A DNA stretch of 64,000 nucleotides, from NCBI GenBank assembly GCA_035577545.1, contig DATLVI010000011.1, positions 1-64,000 on the forward strand. The letters are read 5' to 3'. A model generated the notes under the pieces. That model ran no database searches. It was not told where the DNA came from and saw only the letters and a list, made by a program, of their open reading frames with translations. This document shows positions 56,177-64,000 of this stretch, in pieces. The translations under genes were made by a program, and so were the position numbers. Position 1 is the stretch's first letter. Every line of letters starts with the position of its first letter. The DNA is from Verrucomicrobiia bacterium. GTDB lineage: Bacteria; Verrucomicrobiota; Verrucomicrobiia; Palsa-1439.

Positions 56177-56568
56177 AAGAGCTGGTAGTTACGACCAGCC
56201 GGCACACCGAGTTCGTGGAGATCACGGAACGAGTGCAGACGGCTGTTGATGAGACCGGAGTGAAAGAGGGGACGTGCGTCTGTTTCGTACCGCATACGAC
56301 GGCGGCGATTACGATCAACGAGAATGCTGATCCAGACGTTGTGACGGACATGATCTATGCACTCGACCAAGCAGTGCCGTGGAAGGATCCGCACTATCGG
56401 CACGGCGAAGGCAACACGGCGGCGCATGTGAAGGCGAGCATGATGGGACAGAGCGTGCACGTGTTCGTGCGCGGCGGCAAGTTGCAATTCGGCACATGGC
56501 AGGGGATTTACCTGTGCGAGTTCGACGGCCCGCGCTCGCGTAAGGTATGGGTGTCGGTCAATGGATAA
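56173..56568 (+). CDS. YjbQ family protein (secondary thiamine-phosphate synthase type)
   Basis: A 131-residue UPF0047/YjbQ protein. Diagnostic segments: EGTCVCFVPHTTAAITINENADPDV (HTTAAI motif), HYRHGEGNTAAHVKASMMGQSV with metal-binding His, and GKLQFGTWQGIYLCEFDGPRSRKVWVSV. YjbQ of E. coli has thiamine-phosphate-synthase-like activity in vitro, but the physiological role is not settled. It overlaps the lipoprotein gene by 4 bp and the GH18 gene by 8 bp, implying co-transcription. Confidence 0.93.
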   Translation: MKELVVTTSRHTEFVEITERVQTAVDETGVKEGTCVCFVPHTTAAITINENADPDVVTDMIYALDQAVPWKDPHYRHGEGNTAAHVKASMMGQSVHVFVRGGKLQFGTWQGIYLCEFDGPRSRKVWVSVNG

Positions 56569-57721
56569 CTGCTCCGATGTAACCGCAATGGTCTCGACGG
56601 CGAAAACGCTTCGACGAGTTGTCCTGATTGGACTGTTAAGCCTAACGGCGACAGGAGCACACGCCGGACTCTGGACCTCGGCTTATTACGCCGGCTGGAT
56701 GCAAAGCTACCTGCCGGCGCAACAGGTCGATTTCACGGCGATGACCCACGTCATCCATTTTTCAGTGGTACCCAGGATCGACGGGAGCCTGGACAGCGAT
56801 ATCAATGCCGTCACGTTGGCAAATTCCACGGACGTGGTCACGCGCGCGCATGCTGCCGGCGTCAAGGTGCTGATTTCCGTGGGTGGAGAGAACAGCGCTG
56901 TCGGTTTTCGGGGAGCCACCAGCGCGGCGAACCGGGCGCGTTTCGTCACGAACCTCGTGAACTTCGTCACCTCGCGGAGATATGATGGTGTCGATTTGGA
57001 TTGGGAACCGTTGGACGCGCCCGATGCCGGGGCATACTCCAATCTCGTCAACGACCTCCATGTCGCATTGAATGCAATTTCTCCTCGCCCGCTTTTGACG
57101 GCGGCCGTGGGGTCTGAGCCAGCACTGTTGGCTTCCCTGCAGAGTCGGTTCGATCAGATCAACCTGATGACCTACAGCTTTTCGGGAACTTATCCCGGTT
57201 GGGTGACGTGGTTTAACGCGCCCATCTACGATGGCGGCTATAGGTTTGCGAGCACGGGGCAGTTGGTACCGTCTGCGGATGGAGTTGTTAGCAACTTTCT
57301 GTCTCATGGTGTTGCCCCGGGCAAACTCGGGATCGGCATTTGTTTCTACGGTAATGTGTGGAGTGGGGGAAAAGGCACGTCCACCGGGGGCGCGGCGCTC
57401 CCGCGACAATCCTGGACGACGGCGCCCACGGTGACGACCGCCGCCTACTCAGAGATCATGTCAAAGTACTTTCAACCGCGATTGTATTTCTGGGACACGA
57501 ATGCGCAATCGGCGTACCTCAGCATCGACCAACCCGGTTCTGCTGACGATAAGTTTATCTCGTATGATGACCCAACGTCGTGCCGTGCCAAAGTTGCGTA
57601 CGCCAAACAGAAGGGCCTGGGAGGGCTGATTATCTGGGAGTTGGGCGGAGGTTATCGCGCCGACCAACCCACCGGTAAGCGTGACTTGCTCTTACAATCG
57701 GTGAAGCAAGGCGTCAGGTAG
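56561..57721 (+). CDS. Glycoside hydrolase family 18 (chitinase-type)
   Basis: A 386-residue secreted TIM-barrel hydrolase. The signal peptide is about residues 12-34 (TLRRVVLIGLLSLTATGAHA). The catalytic motif DGVDLDWE (142-149) has Glu149 as the acid; the preceding ISVGGENSAVGF (GG motif) and YSFSGTYPG complete the active site. Substrate could be chitin or peptidoglycan-derived amino sugars. No carbohydrate-binding module is present. It overlaps YjbQ by 8 bp at the start; its last 8 bp overlap the 3' end of the convergent bshA gene. Confidence 0.92.
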   Translation: MDNCSDVTAMVSTAKTLRRVVLIGLLSLTATGAHAGLWTSAYYAGWMQSYLPAQQVDFTAMTHVIHFSVVPRIDGSLDSDINAVTLANSTDVVTRAHAAGVKVLISVGGENSAVGFRGATSAANRARFVTNLVNFVTSRRYDGVDLDWEPLDAPDAGAYSNLVNDLHVALNAISPRPLLTAAVGSEPALLASLQSRFDQINLMTYSFSGTYPGWVTWFNAPIYDGGYRFASTGQLVPSADGVVSNFLSHGVAPGKLGIGICFYGNVWSGGKGTSTGGAALPRQSWTTAPTVTTAAYSEIMSKYFQPRLYFWDTNAQSAYLSIDQPGSADDKFISYDDPTSCRAKVAYAKQKGLGGLIIWELGGGYRADQPTGKRDLLLQSVKQGVR

Positions 57722-58853
57722 CCGTGCAGACGCGGCGATAGAGCGCTTCGTAGCGCGGCACGATGACTTCCGCGGAAAATTGCTTCCGGGCACGATCTTG
57801 CGCGGCGCGGCCCAACGCGGTACGGCGGGTCGAGTCTTTGATCAAACTCTCAACAGCCCCGGCGAAGGCCTCGGTGTCCAGTGAAGGCAGCAACAATCCC
57901 GAAACGCCATCTTCGACCACCTCCGGAACACCGCCGGCGCGTCGGGCTACGCTCGGGCAGGCAAAGCACATCGCTTCCAGAATGCTCAGGCAAAAGCTCT
58001 CCGATTCGGACGTGATCAATCCGATATCGGCGGCCTGTAGGTAGTCTTCGATGTCGTTGACGTTTTCGCGCACGACGACGCGATTTTCAAGGCCGAGTCG
58101 TCGGACGTCTTTGAGGAACGGTGTGAAATCCCCGCCGGCGAGGATGACCAACTTGAACGAATCTTGCGGACGTATGCGCGCAACGGTTTCGAGCAATAGA
58201 TCGATGCGTTTCAATGGGCGAAGATTCGAGGAATGCAGGATGAGCGTTTCATCTTTCACGCCGAGTTCGCGGCGCACTTCTTCCCGCGATCGGCGGGGTG
58301 GGCGAGGCGAGAAGAAATTATGGATCACTTCGATAGGCTTTTTCACTGCGAGCAACTGCCGAGTTTCTTGCTGCAGGAAAGCAGACACCGTCGTGATGGC
58401 GTCCGAACAGGCGAGGGCGTGGCGGATCGCGGGACCGTAACCTGGATCGCGACCCAGTAGCGTGGTGTCGGTGCCGTGCAACGTGGTGACCACGCGCGGC
58501 TGTTCTTCGGGTGGCAACATCGACCGCGCAAGAATAGCGGCCGTCGCGTGGGGCACGGCGTAGTGAACATGCAGGACGTCCAACTGATGATCGCGGCTGA
58601 CTTCCGCCATCTTGACGGAAAGCGGTAGCGTGTAGTCGGGGTACTTGAAGAGATCGTAGTCGTTGATAAGTACCGGATGGAAATGCAGACGGGGCGCGTC
58701 CACTGGCAAACGGAAGGGACGCTCGTAGCTGATGAAATGCACTTCGTGCCCACGCTGCGCCAACTCCTCGCCCAGGGCGCTGGCAAGGATGCCGCTACCG
58801 CCCACCGACGGATAACAGGTAATGCCGATTCTCAGTGGGCAGCCGGTCGTCAT
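57714..58853 (-). CDS. bshA: N-acetyl-alpha-D-glucosaminyl L-malate synthase
   Basis: A 379-residue GT4 glycosyltransferase catalysing the first step of bacillithiol synthesis: UDP-GlcNAc plus L-malate to GlcNAc-malate. Typical BshA segments: LRIGITCYPSVGGSGILASALGEELAQRGHEVHFI, HVHYAVPHATAAILARSM, TTLHGTDTTLLGRDP, SSNLRPLKRIDLLLE, and SESESFCLSILEAMCFACPSVARRAGGVPEVV with the GT4 E-x7-E motif. The gene is the last of a five-gene minus-strand operon, 6 nt after the short BshC-like gene. Confidence 0.92.
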   Translation of the reverse strand: MTTGCPLRIGITCYPSVGGSGILASALGEELAQRGHEVHFISYERPFRLPVDAPRLHFHPVLINDYDLFKYPDYTLPLSVKMAEVSRDHQLDVLHVHYAVPHATAAILARSMLPPEEQPRVVTTLHGTDTTLLGRDPGYGPAIRHALACSDAITTVSAFLQQETRQLLAVKKPIEVIHNFFSPRPPRRSREEVRRELGVKDETLILHSSNLRPLKRIDLLLETVARIRPQDSFKLVILAGGDFTPFLKDVRRLGLENRVVVRENVNDIEDYLQAADIGLITSESESFCLSILEAMCFACPSVARRAGGVPEVVEDGVSGLLLPSLDTEAFAGAVESLIKDSTRRTALGRAAQDRARKQFSAEVIVPRYEALYRRVCTAT

Positions 58854-58859
58854 GGCAAA

Positions 58860-59636
58860 TTACGATGGGATTTCGGTGTAGGCTTCATCGGAACGGTCAA
58901 TATTATCACGTTTCACGAAGGTAATCTCCGGCGTTTCATCCGTGTGCAGATAGTCCTGTTCGCCGGCACCGGAGATGTAATGGGTGCAGTGGACAACGGA
59001 TTGCATCCAGCGGAGACGGGTATCGCGCGTCGGACTGACTTGCTCCTTGGTGAAACTTGTCGCCGGTAGCGTTACGAAACGATCTCCACCCTCGTGAAGT
59101 TGGAAGGCGCCATCGTTGCAACGAGCGCGCACGATTTCACCCTCGTGGGGCACATCGACGAAGAACTCTTCGACGTCACGCGCCGCGCGCCGTAGCATGG
59201 AGTCGCTTGAGCGCACCACGCGGAGGCCGTCGAGCAGTTTCAATTGGCGGTACATCTCCAGACAAAAGTCAGCCGCATTGCCGGCGGAAGTTTCCCGGAA
59301 GATTTCGATGAAGCGGCGCTCAACGTAATTGGGTAGTTGAAGCACAGTGTGCGCGTGCCAGTCGACGGGAATGCGTTTGAGGTAGAGCGGGGAGAATTTA
59401 CGTTGGAGTCTGTTCTCGAAGGTGAAATTGAGTTGGGCCGGTTCACCAGTTTTACGATGACGCAGTAGAGTCTTCGTCTCGCGCGGGTCGTGGTCGCTGT
59501 CGTGGTAGAAGAACACGATTTCGCCGCCGATCTCGGCTTGCAGTCGCCGGGCGGTCTGGATTTTCGCAACGAGGAATCGTTTCGGGAAGAACCCGCACGG
59601 CTGCTGGCCGAAGCAAATGATGGGCGACGCGCTCAT
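58860..59636 (-). CDS. Short BshC-like protein (putative cysteine-adding step of thiol synthesis)
   Basis: A 258-residue protein. The N-terminus ICFGQQPCGFFPKRFLVAKIQTARRL followed by EIVFFYHDSDHDPRET resembles the BshC opening 'GQQPGLF...Yk...Lp...VfWvasEDHD'. The C-terminus HCTHYISGAGEQDYL recalls a conserved BshC region. Full BshC proteins are near 540 residues, so this is either a compact relative or a different protein of the same fold. It overlaps the symporter gene by 4 bp and is 6 nt before bshA. A longer frame to 59975 overlaps the symporter and is an artefact. Assignment is moderate: based on N-terminal pattern and operon partner only. Confidence 0.6.
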   Translation of the reverse strand: MSASPIICFGQQPCGFFPKRFLVAKIQTARRLQAEIGGEIVFFYHDSDHDPRETKTLLRHRKTGEPAQLNFTFENRLQRKFSPLYLKRIPVDWHAHTVLQLPNYVERRFIEIFRETSAGNAADFCLEMYRQLKLLDGLRVVRSSDSMLRRAARDVEEFFVDVPHEGEIVRARCNDGAFQLHEGGDRFVTLPATSFTKEQVSPTRDTRLRWMQSVVHCTHYISGAGEQDYLHTDETPEITFVKRDNIDRSDEAYTEIPS

Positions 59637-61348
59637 GACGTGGCCAGTGCTTTTGCCGGCGGATTTGTGGGACCGAGCGCGGCCTGGAGGAGCAGGCTGA
59701 ACAGCACGCAGGCGGCGCAGCCAATAAAGTTGTACCAGAGATAGCTGATGCCGAGCGAAAAATAGAGGATGAAAACCAGCGTTTGGGCCGCCAGCGCCGC
59801 CCAAAAGATCGCGGTGCCGCCGACCCATCGGAGAAAGAACGCCACCAGGAACAGCGCGAGGACCACGCCATAAAAGACCGACCCTACGATGTTGACGGCT
59901 TGAATCAGGTTCTCCGCCAGGTTTGCGAAAAGCGCAAAGGCGAGGGCAACCAGACCCCAAAGGAGGGTGAACCATTTCGAGGCGGTCACATAATGAGCGT
60001 CGGTCGCTTCCCGCTTGATGACGTGTCGATAAAAATCGATGGTGGTCGTCGACCCGAGCGCATTGAGTTCGGCGGCTTTCGACGACAAGGCGGCGGCGAA
60101 GAAGGCGGCCACCAACAACCCGATCACACCGTGCGGCAGCTGATGCAGGACAAAGGTGATGAACACGTAATCGGCGTCGTTGCTTTTCGCCTGTGGATCC
60201 ACGGCCAGCAGGGTTGTCCTGGCCTCGGTGCGCAGGGCTTCGCTGCGATCAAGCGCCGCCAGCGCCTGCCCGCGAGCCTCGGCTTCGGCTTTGAGGTTGC
60301 CGGCGTGCCGGGCATCTAGCCAGGTGTGAATCAGTCGCTCTTTTTCGACGTGGATCGCGGCAAATCTTTGTTCCAGGGAATGCAGATGGTCTCCCGAGTC
60401 ATCCTTGATGCCCGAGTTCCAGGCAGCCTGGTTGAAAAAAACCGGCGGACGCTCGAACTGGTAAAAGACAAAGACCAGGACGCCCAATAGCAGGATGAAA
60501 AACTGCATAGGGATTTTGAACACGGCATTGAACATCAGGCCGAGCCGGCTCTCGCGCAACGACGCGCCCGAAAGATAGCGCTGCACCTGGGATTGGTCGG
60601 TGCCGAAGTACGACAGGGACAGGAAGAGGCCGCCGAGCAACCCGGACCAGAACGTGTAGCGTTGTTTGACATTGAGCGAGAAATCCACCGCGTGAAGTTT
60701 GTTGAAGCCGCCGGCCACGGTGAGGGCATCGGTCAGCGAGAGGTTCGCAGGCAATCTTGCCAGCAAGACGACAAAGGCTGTCACCATTCCGCCGAAGATC
60801 ACGGCCAACTGGTATTTCTGGGTGAGGGTGACCGCCTCGCTGCCACCGGAGACGGTATAAATGATAACGAGCAGCCCGCTGAGGACAATGGTGAGGTCCA
60901 ATCGCCAACCCAGCATGGTGGAGAGGATGATGGCGGGCGCGTAGATGGTAATTCCAGCGGCGAGCCCGCGCTGTAAGAGGAAGAGAGCTGCCCCCAGCAG
61001 ACGGGTCTTGGTGTCAAAGCGGTGGCCGAGAAATTCATAGGCGGTATAAACATTCAAGCGTCGGTACATCGGCAGGAATACCGCTGCGATGATGATGAGG
61101 GCGAGAGGCATCCCGAAGTAGTTTTGCACGAAACCCAGGCCGTCCTGAAAGCCCTGACCGGGAGTGGAGATGAACGTGATGGCGCTGGCCTGGGTGGCCA
61201 TGACTGAGATGCCGATGGCAGTCCAGCGCACGTTCGGGTCACCCTTCAGGTAGGCACTCAGGTTCTGGCGACCGCGCGTGCGCCACATGCCATAGACGGC
61301 GATTCCCACCATGCTGCCGATGAGGACTACGAAATCGAGCGGGCTCAT
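59633..61348 (-). CDS. Sodium:solute symporter (SSS family)
   Basis: A 571-residue permease with about 13 TM helices. TM1 MSPLDFVVLIGSMVGIAVYGMWRTRGRQNLSAYLKG; then ISVMATQASAITFISTPGQGF, YRRLNVYTAYEFLGHRFD, SLSYFGTDQSQVQRYLSG and AAFFAAALSSKAAELNALGS TT, all SSS family hallmarks. A soluble insertion of about 80 residues (SLEQRFAAIHVEKERLIHTWLDARHAGN...AKSND) lies between TM helices. Its ATG overlaps the stop of a 43-residue membrane gene by 4 bp, its stop overlaps the BshC-like gene by 4 bp. Substrate unknown; context suggests a thiol or amino-sugar conjugate. Confidence 0.92.
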   Translation of the reverse strand: MSPLDFVVLIGSMVGIAVYGMWRTRGRQNLSAYLKGDPNVRWTAIGISVMATQASAITFISTPGQGFQDGLGFVQNYFGMPLALIIIAAVFLPMYRRLNVYTAYEFLGHRFDTKTRLLGAALFLLQRGLAAGITIYAPAIILSTMLGWRLDLTIVLSGLLVIIYTVSGGSEAVTLTQKYQLAVIFGGMVTAFVVLLARLPANLSLTDALTVAGGFNKLHAVDFSLNVKQRYTFWSGLLGGLFLSLSYFGTDQSQVQRYLSGASLRESRLGLMFNAVFKIPMQFFILLLGVLVFVFYQFERPPVFFNQAAWNSGIKDDSGDHLHSLEQRFAAIHVEKERLIHTWLDARHAGNLKAEAEARGQALAALDRSEALRTEARTTLLAVDPQAKSNDADYVFITFVLHQLPHGVIGLLVAAFFAAALSSKAAELNALGSTTTIDFYRHVIKREATDAHYVTASKWFTLLWGLVALAFALFANLAENLIQAVNIVGSVFYGVVLALFLVAFFLRWVGGTAIFWAALAAQTLVFILYFSLGISYLWYNFIGCAACVLFSLLLQAALGPTNPPAKALATS

Positions 61349-61476
61349 GAGAATGTGACCGTCAGCGCGACGAGGAGCCCCACCCAAATGACGAAGGAGA
61401 CGAAAACGAAGATGTAAACAGCGCGCCAGGAGTTGAAACAGGGGAGGCCGGTCGCTTTGTCGTCCAGCGGCTTCAT
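61345..61476 (-). CDS. 43-residue single-TM protein coupled to the symporter
   Basis: Read directly from the reverse strand: ATG at 61476, stop TGA at 61347-61345. The sequence begins MKPLDDKATGLPCFNSWRAV, continues into one TM helix (YIFVFVSFVIWVGLLVALTV) and ends TFS. It overlaps the PIG-L stop by 4 bp (ATGA at 61473-61476) and the symporter start by 4 bp (ATGA at 61345-61348). Small single-TM partners of SSS and NSS transporters are known, so this is probably an accessory subunit of the symporter. It falls below usual gene-calling length. Confidence 0.8.
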   Translation of the reverse strand: MKPLDDKATGLPCFNSWRAVYIFVFVSFVIWVGLLVALTVTFS

Positions 61477-63965
61477 TTCCCGAGTGAGATCAGATTGGCG
61501 AAGAGACGGTAGGCGCCGGGCACGCCCTCCGGCAACTCACGGAACCAGGACAGCCCGGTGTAAACAAACCAGCCCTTACCATAATGCGCGACGAGGAGGC
61601 TCCCTTTCTTAGGCGATTCACCGGGGTCGTTGCAGGCAAGGAGCGGTGTGAAATGGTCATCCCATTCGCTCGCGAAATACAGTCCGCGCTCCTGCACCCA
61701 ACCATCAAAATCGGCGGGGCCGATGCGGTTCGGAGTCGTAAATGCCGGATGATCGGGCACGAGCAACGTCATTGGCGCGTTTTCGTCCGTGACGCGGTCG
61801 TGCGAGAGTTTCAAATTGTAAGGTGCGAGACGCGTGTTCTGCAAACCATCGGAGGTATTGTATTGGACGATGACGTTGCCGCCGCCTTCGACGTAGGCGA
61901 AGAGGCCGGGGAGATTTGGGGTTAGATCCGTGCGCGTGTTGAAAGCTCGAATGCCAATGACCACCGCATCGAAGGCGCGGAGGCGGTCGGCGGTCAGGTC
62001 CGCACCCGTCAGAAGCGTAACCGCATATCCCATGCGTTGGATACAGTCGGCGACAGAGTCGCCGGCGCCCGGCAGGTAGCCAACTTGGTGGCCGCGAATC
62101 GCCAGATCGATGCTCAGCGCCTTGAACTGTGCGGGCGGCTGCAGCAAGAGTGCCGGGATGTGGTCGTGGCGAATCTCGACGCGCCGATTGTTGTAGGTCT
62201 TTCCGTCAATCTCTGCGGCGGCCAGAATCTTTGCGGTTGTAGCGTTCGTCGGGGCGGTGATGGTGAAAGTGAAACGCGCAGTCTCATTGTAGTTGGTCAG
62301 GGAGAAAGTGTACGACGCGGGTGTTACTTTCCAGTTCGCGGGCGTGTCCAGATGAAGGGTGCCGGTCGCGCCGGCGCGGGCGGAGGTGACTTCTACAGCT
62401 ACCGGCTTGGCGGTGCCTGGGGCGAACAACGCGAGGTCTTCGGGGAAGTTGAGGGAAACAGGCGGGATGACTTCCAGACGCTGTCGAACCTCGCCTTTCA
62501 CGCGATCGCCGATGACTTGCACGGGTTCGTCCGGGATGACCAACGTTTGGCCGTCGATCTCGAAAACGAATTCCACCGGAAACGATGGCGGATTTTCGGG
62601 GCGTCCGATGAGTGAAGGATCATTCACGCGGAACATTCCGATCGTGCCTTCCTCGCGCAACCAATAGGGTTGGCTTAATAGGGTGCTGGCCGGTAACGGA
62701 CGGGACGATTCATGGTTTACGGGCTGGTTGGGTTTCAGGTTGTCGTTGGTGGCAAGTTCGTCGGTGCCGTCCGGATAACGAACAGCGGTCCAGCGCACCG
62801 GGAAATCGGTCCGCACGATTGCGCTGTGACGCATTTTCAGTGTTTCGCCGGGCACGGCTTCGGCCACCGGAATCGTCGTTTCGACATACAGGCCGAGGCA
62901 GCCCTGCAAGATGTGGTCGAGTTGGCGGCGCTTGTAATCGATGACGCTGTCCGGGGGCAGGGCGGCGAGGCGTTTTCGCAATGTCAGCAAGGCCGGGACA
63001 CTGGCGGCGGGATTCTGCGGGTTGAACCGCGCGATGACATCATCAGCCAATGCGCCTACATCTGCGCCATCGGGGATGCGGTTCCAGGTTGTATCGACGC
63101 CATCGAGGATATCATTGGTGGCGGGCGCGCCGTCGAGAAGTTGAAAGGATTCGTTCGCGTTCCCGCGTGTGCCGACGCTACCGAAGCCCTGGGACTTGTG
63201 CATGGAGCGGCTTCTAGCGGCAATTTCGCCGTAGGATTCGCCGAGGAGGGGATTGTAACCGCCGATGTCGAGTTGCAGGCCGGGAGGCGTGTTGGTTCCG
63301 CTGTCGGTACCGCGGCCTCCGAATCCTCTCGGGAAACCATTCCAGAGAATGCGCTTCGGTTGCCAGGGCTTCAATGTTCCGAGTTGTTCGGGGAAAGCAT
63401 TGGTATCGCCGGCGAGTTTGAAAGCTTCGAGCGCAAGAATGGCAGACGCGGTGTGGTGGCCGTGCGTGTTGCCGGGTTCGGTGGAGAAACGCGTGATGAC
63501 GACATCGGGTCGGAATTCGCGGATGACACGGACGACGTCGGCGAGCACTTGTTGGCGGTCCCAGATGCGGAACGTTTCCTTGTAGTCCTTGGAAAAACCG
63601 AAGTCGAGGGCGCGGGTGAAGAACTGCTGGCCGCCATCGATACGGCGGGCGGCGAGCAACTCCTGGGTGCGCACCACGCCGAGTTCGGCGCCCAGCTCGG
63701 GGCCGATCAGGTTTTGACCACCGTCGCCGCGCGTGATGGAAAGATAGCCGGTGCGGTAGCCCCGACCGCGTGAGAGATAGGCGATGAAACGGGTGTTTTC
63801 GTCGTCGGGATGGGCAGCGATGTAAAGGACGCTGCCCATCTCGCGAAAACTACGGAGTTCCTGCAGAATTGCCGAGGCCGACTGCGAGTCGGCGGCGCGG
63901 GCGGTGGAGGAAAGACAGGCTGACGCGCACGCAAGTGTGGCCAGGAATCGAATTCTTACATTCAT
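61473..63965 (-). CDS. Secreted PIG-L (LmbE) family deacetylase with long C-terminal extension
   Basis: An 830-residue exported protein; signal peptide MNVRIRFLATLACASACLSSTARA. Residues about 45-270 form the PIG-L zinc deacetylase: VLYIAAHPDDENTRF (AHPDDE 51-56), TRGDGGQN and NTHGHHTAS (His ligands 168-171). The rest contains beta-sandwich domains (VRWTAVRYPDG..., LHLDTPANWKVTPASYTFSLTNYNE) and a C-terminal glutamine-amidotransferase-like fold (AFDAVVIGIRAFNTRTDLTPNLPGLFAYVEGGGNVIVQYNT). Periplasmic location is odd for bacillithiol synthesis, where BshB acts in the cytosol. It heads the five-gene operon with the small TM protein, symporter, BshC-like protein and BshA; a role in freeing or processing an N-acetylated amino-sugar conjugate before import is inference. 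Confidence 0.9.
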   Translation of the reverse strand: MNVRIRFLATLACASACLSSTARAADSQSASAILQELRSFREMGSVLYIAAHPDDENTRFIAYLSRGRGYRTGYLSITRGDGGQNLIGPELGAELGVVRTQELLAARRIDGGQQFFTRALDFGFSKDYKETFRIWDRQQVLADVVRVIREFRPDVVITRFSTEPGNTHGHHTASAILALEAFKLAGDTNAFPEQLGTLKPWQPKRILWNGFPRGFGGRGTDSGTNTPPGLQLDIGGYNPLLGESYGEIAARSRSMHKSQGFGSVGTRGNANESFQLLDGAPATNDILDGVDTTWNRIPDGADVGALADDVIARFNPQNPAASVPALLTLRKRLAALPPDSVIDYKRRQLDHILQGCLGLYVETTIPVAEAVPGETLKMRHSAIVRTDFPVRWTAVRYPDGTDELATNDNLKPNQPVNHESSRPLPASTLLSQPYWLREEGTIGMFRVNDPSLIGRPENPPSFPVEFVFEIDGQTLVIPDEPVQVIGDRVKGEVRQRLEVIPPVSLNFPEDLALFAPGTAKPVAVEVTSARAGATGTLHLDTPANWKVTPASYTFSLTNYNETARFTFTITAPTNATTAKILAAAEIDGKTYNNRRVEIRHDHIPALLLQPPAQFKALSIDLAIRGHQVGYLPGAGDSVADCIQRMGYAVTLLTGADLTADRLRAFDAVVIGIRAFNTRTDLTPNLPGLFAYVEGGGNVIVQYNTSDGLQNTRLAPYNLKLSHDRVTDENAPMTLLVPDHPAFTTPNRIGPADFDGWVQERGLYFASEWDDHFTPLLACNDPGESPKKGSLLVAHYGKGWFVYTGLSWFRELPEGVPGAYRLFANLISLGK

Positions 63966-64000
63966 GCGCGATACTGATCGACCGAAAAATCCGCAAGCCC

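Noticed and set aside
59636-59975. N-terminal extension of the BshC-like gene to 59975
   Set aside because: It would overlap the symporter gene by over 300 bp and reads as Arg/Gly/Pro-rich noise; the ATG at 59636 makes a precise ATGA overlap.

Overview
This GC-rich window (roughly 60% G+C by eye) looks like the chromosome of an uncultured PVC-type bacterium, most likely Verrucomicrobia. The case rests on many secreted proteins with C-terminal PEP-CTERM (exosortase) sorting tails, beta-strand-repeat surface proteins typical of that phylum, a DUF5069 gene, a GuaB3-type IMP dehydrogenase beside guaA, and a bacillithiol-type gene set. No rRNA, tRNA, CRISPR array, prophage or intact insertion sequence was found. 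The assignment is inference from gene content.

Positions 1-12.3 kb are a surface-protein island, all on the minus strand. It holds the 5' end of a giant beta-strand-repeat protein that runs off the left edge, four PEP-CTERM proteins (two are tandem paralogues) and a TadE/TadE/TadG-like trio. Four of its transcription units carry the same promoter layout (TTGCA[A/G], 17-18 nt, extended -10 TGnTAnnnT). Several share a 5' leader hairpin, and three share a 3' UTR and terminator. 12.5-24.6 kb is mixed: an MFS transporter, a DUF6600-like secreted protein, an Old Yellow Enzyme, another PEP-CTERM protein, acetyl-CoA synthetase, an ABC exporter, a 570-residue beta-strand-repeat protein, and a 1-kb decayed stretch with a pseudogene remnant and palindromic repeats.

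24.6-36.1 kb carries a hybrid histidine kinase, a response regulator and a small DHp-like protein, then divergent uvrA, a secreted esterase, and a TPR-ExbB-ExbD-TonB-like envelope energisation locus. 36.2-42.4 kb is biosynthetic: guaB3-guaA, then hisD-hisC-hisB with a small AT-richer gene attached. 42.4-50.1 kb has a Y-family polymerase, a small membrane protein, a class V aminotransferase with a coupled unknown gene, a Gfo/Idh/MocA oxidoreductase followed by an MscS channel, a duplicated-motif protein, DUF5069 and an RRM RNA-binding protein. 50.4-54.4 kb, minus strand, is a TCA block (citrate synthase, sucC, a 67-residue gene, sucD) with an RNase D-like exonuclease behind sucD.

54.6-57.7 kb on the plus strand encodes a cell-wall amidase, a lipoprotein, a YjbQ protein and a GH18 hydrolase. 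The last 6 kb, on the minus strand, is the most intriguing unit: a five-gene, tightly coupled operon encoding a secreted 830-residue PIG-L deacetylase, a 43-residue single-TM protein, a sodium:solute symporter, a short BshC-like protein and BshA. The first three junctions are 4-bp ATGA overlaps and the last is a 6-nt gap. It suggests thiol synthesis or salvage coupled to a dedicated transporter.
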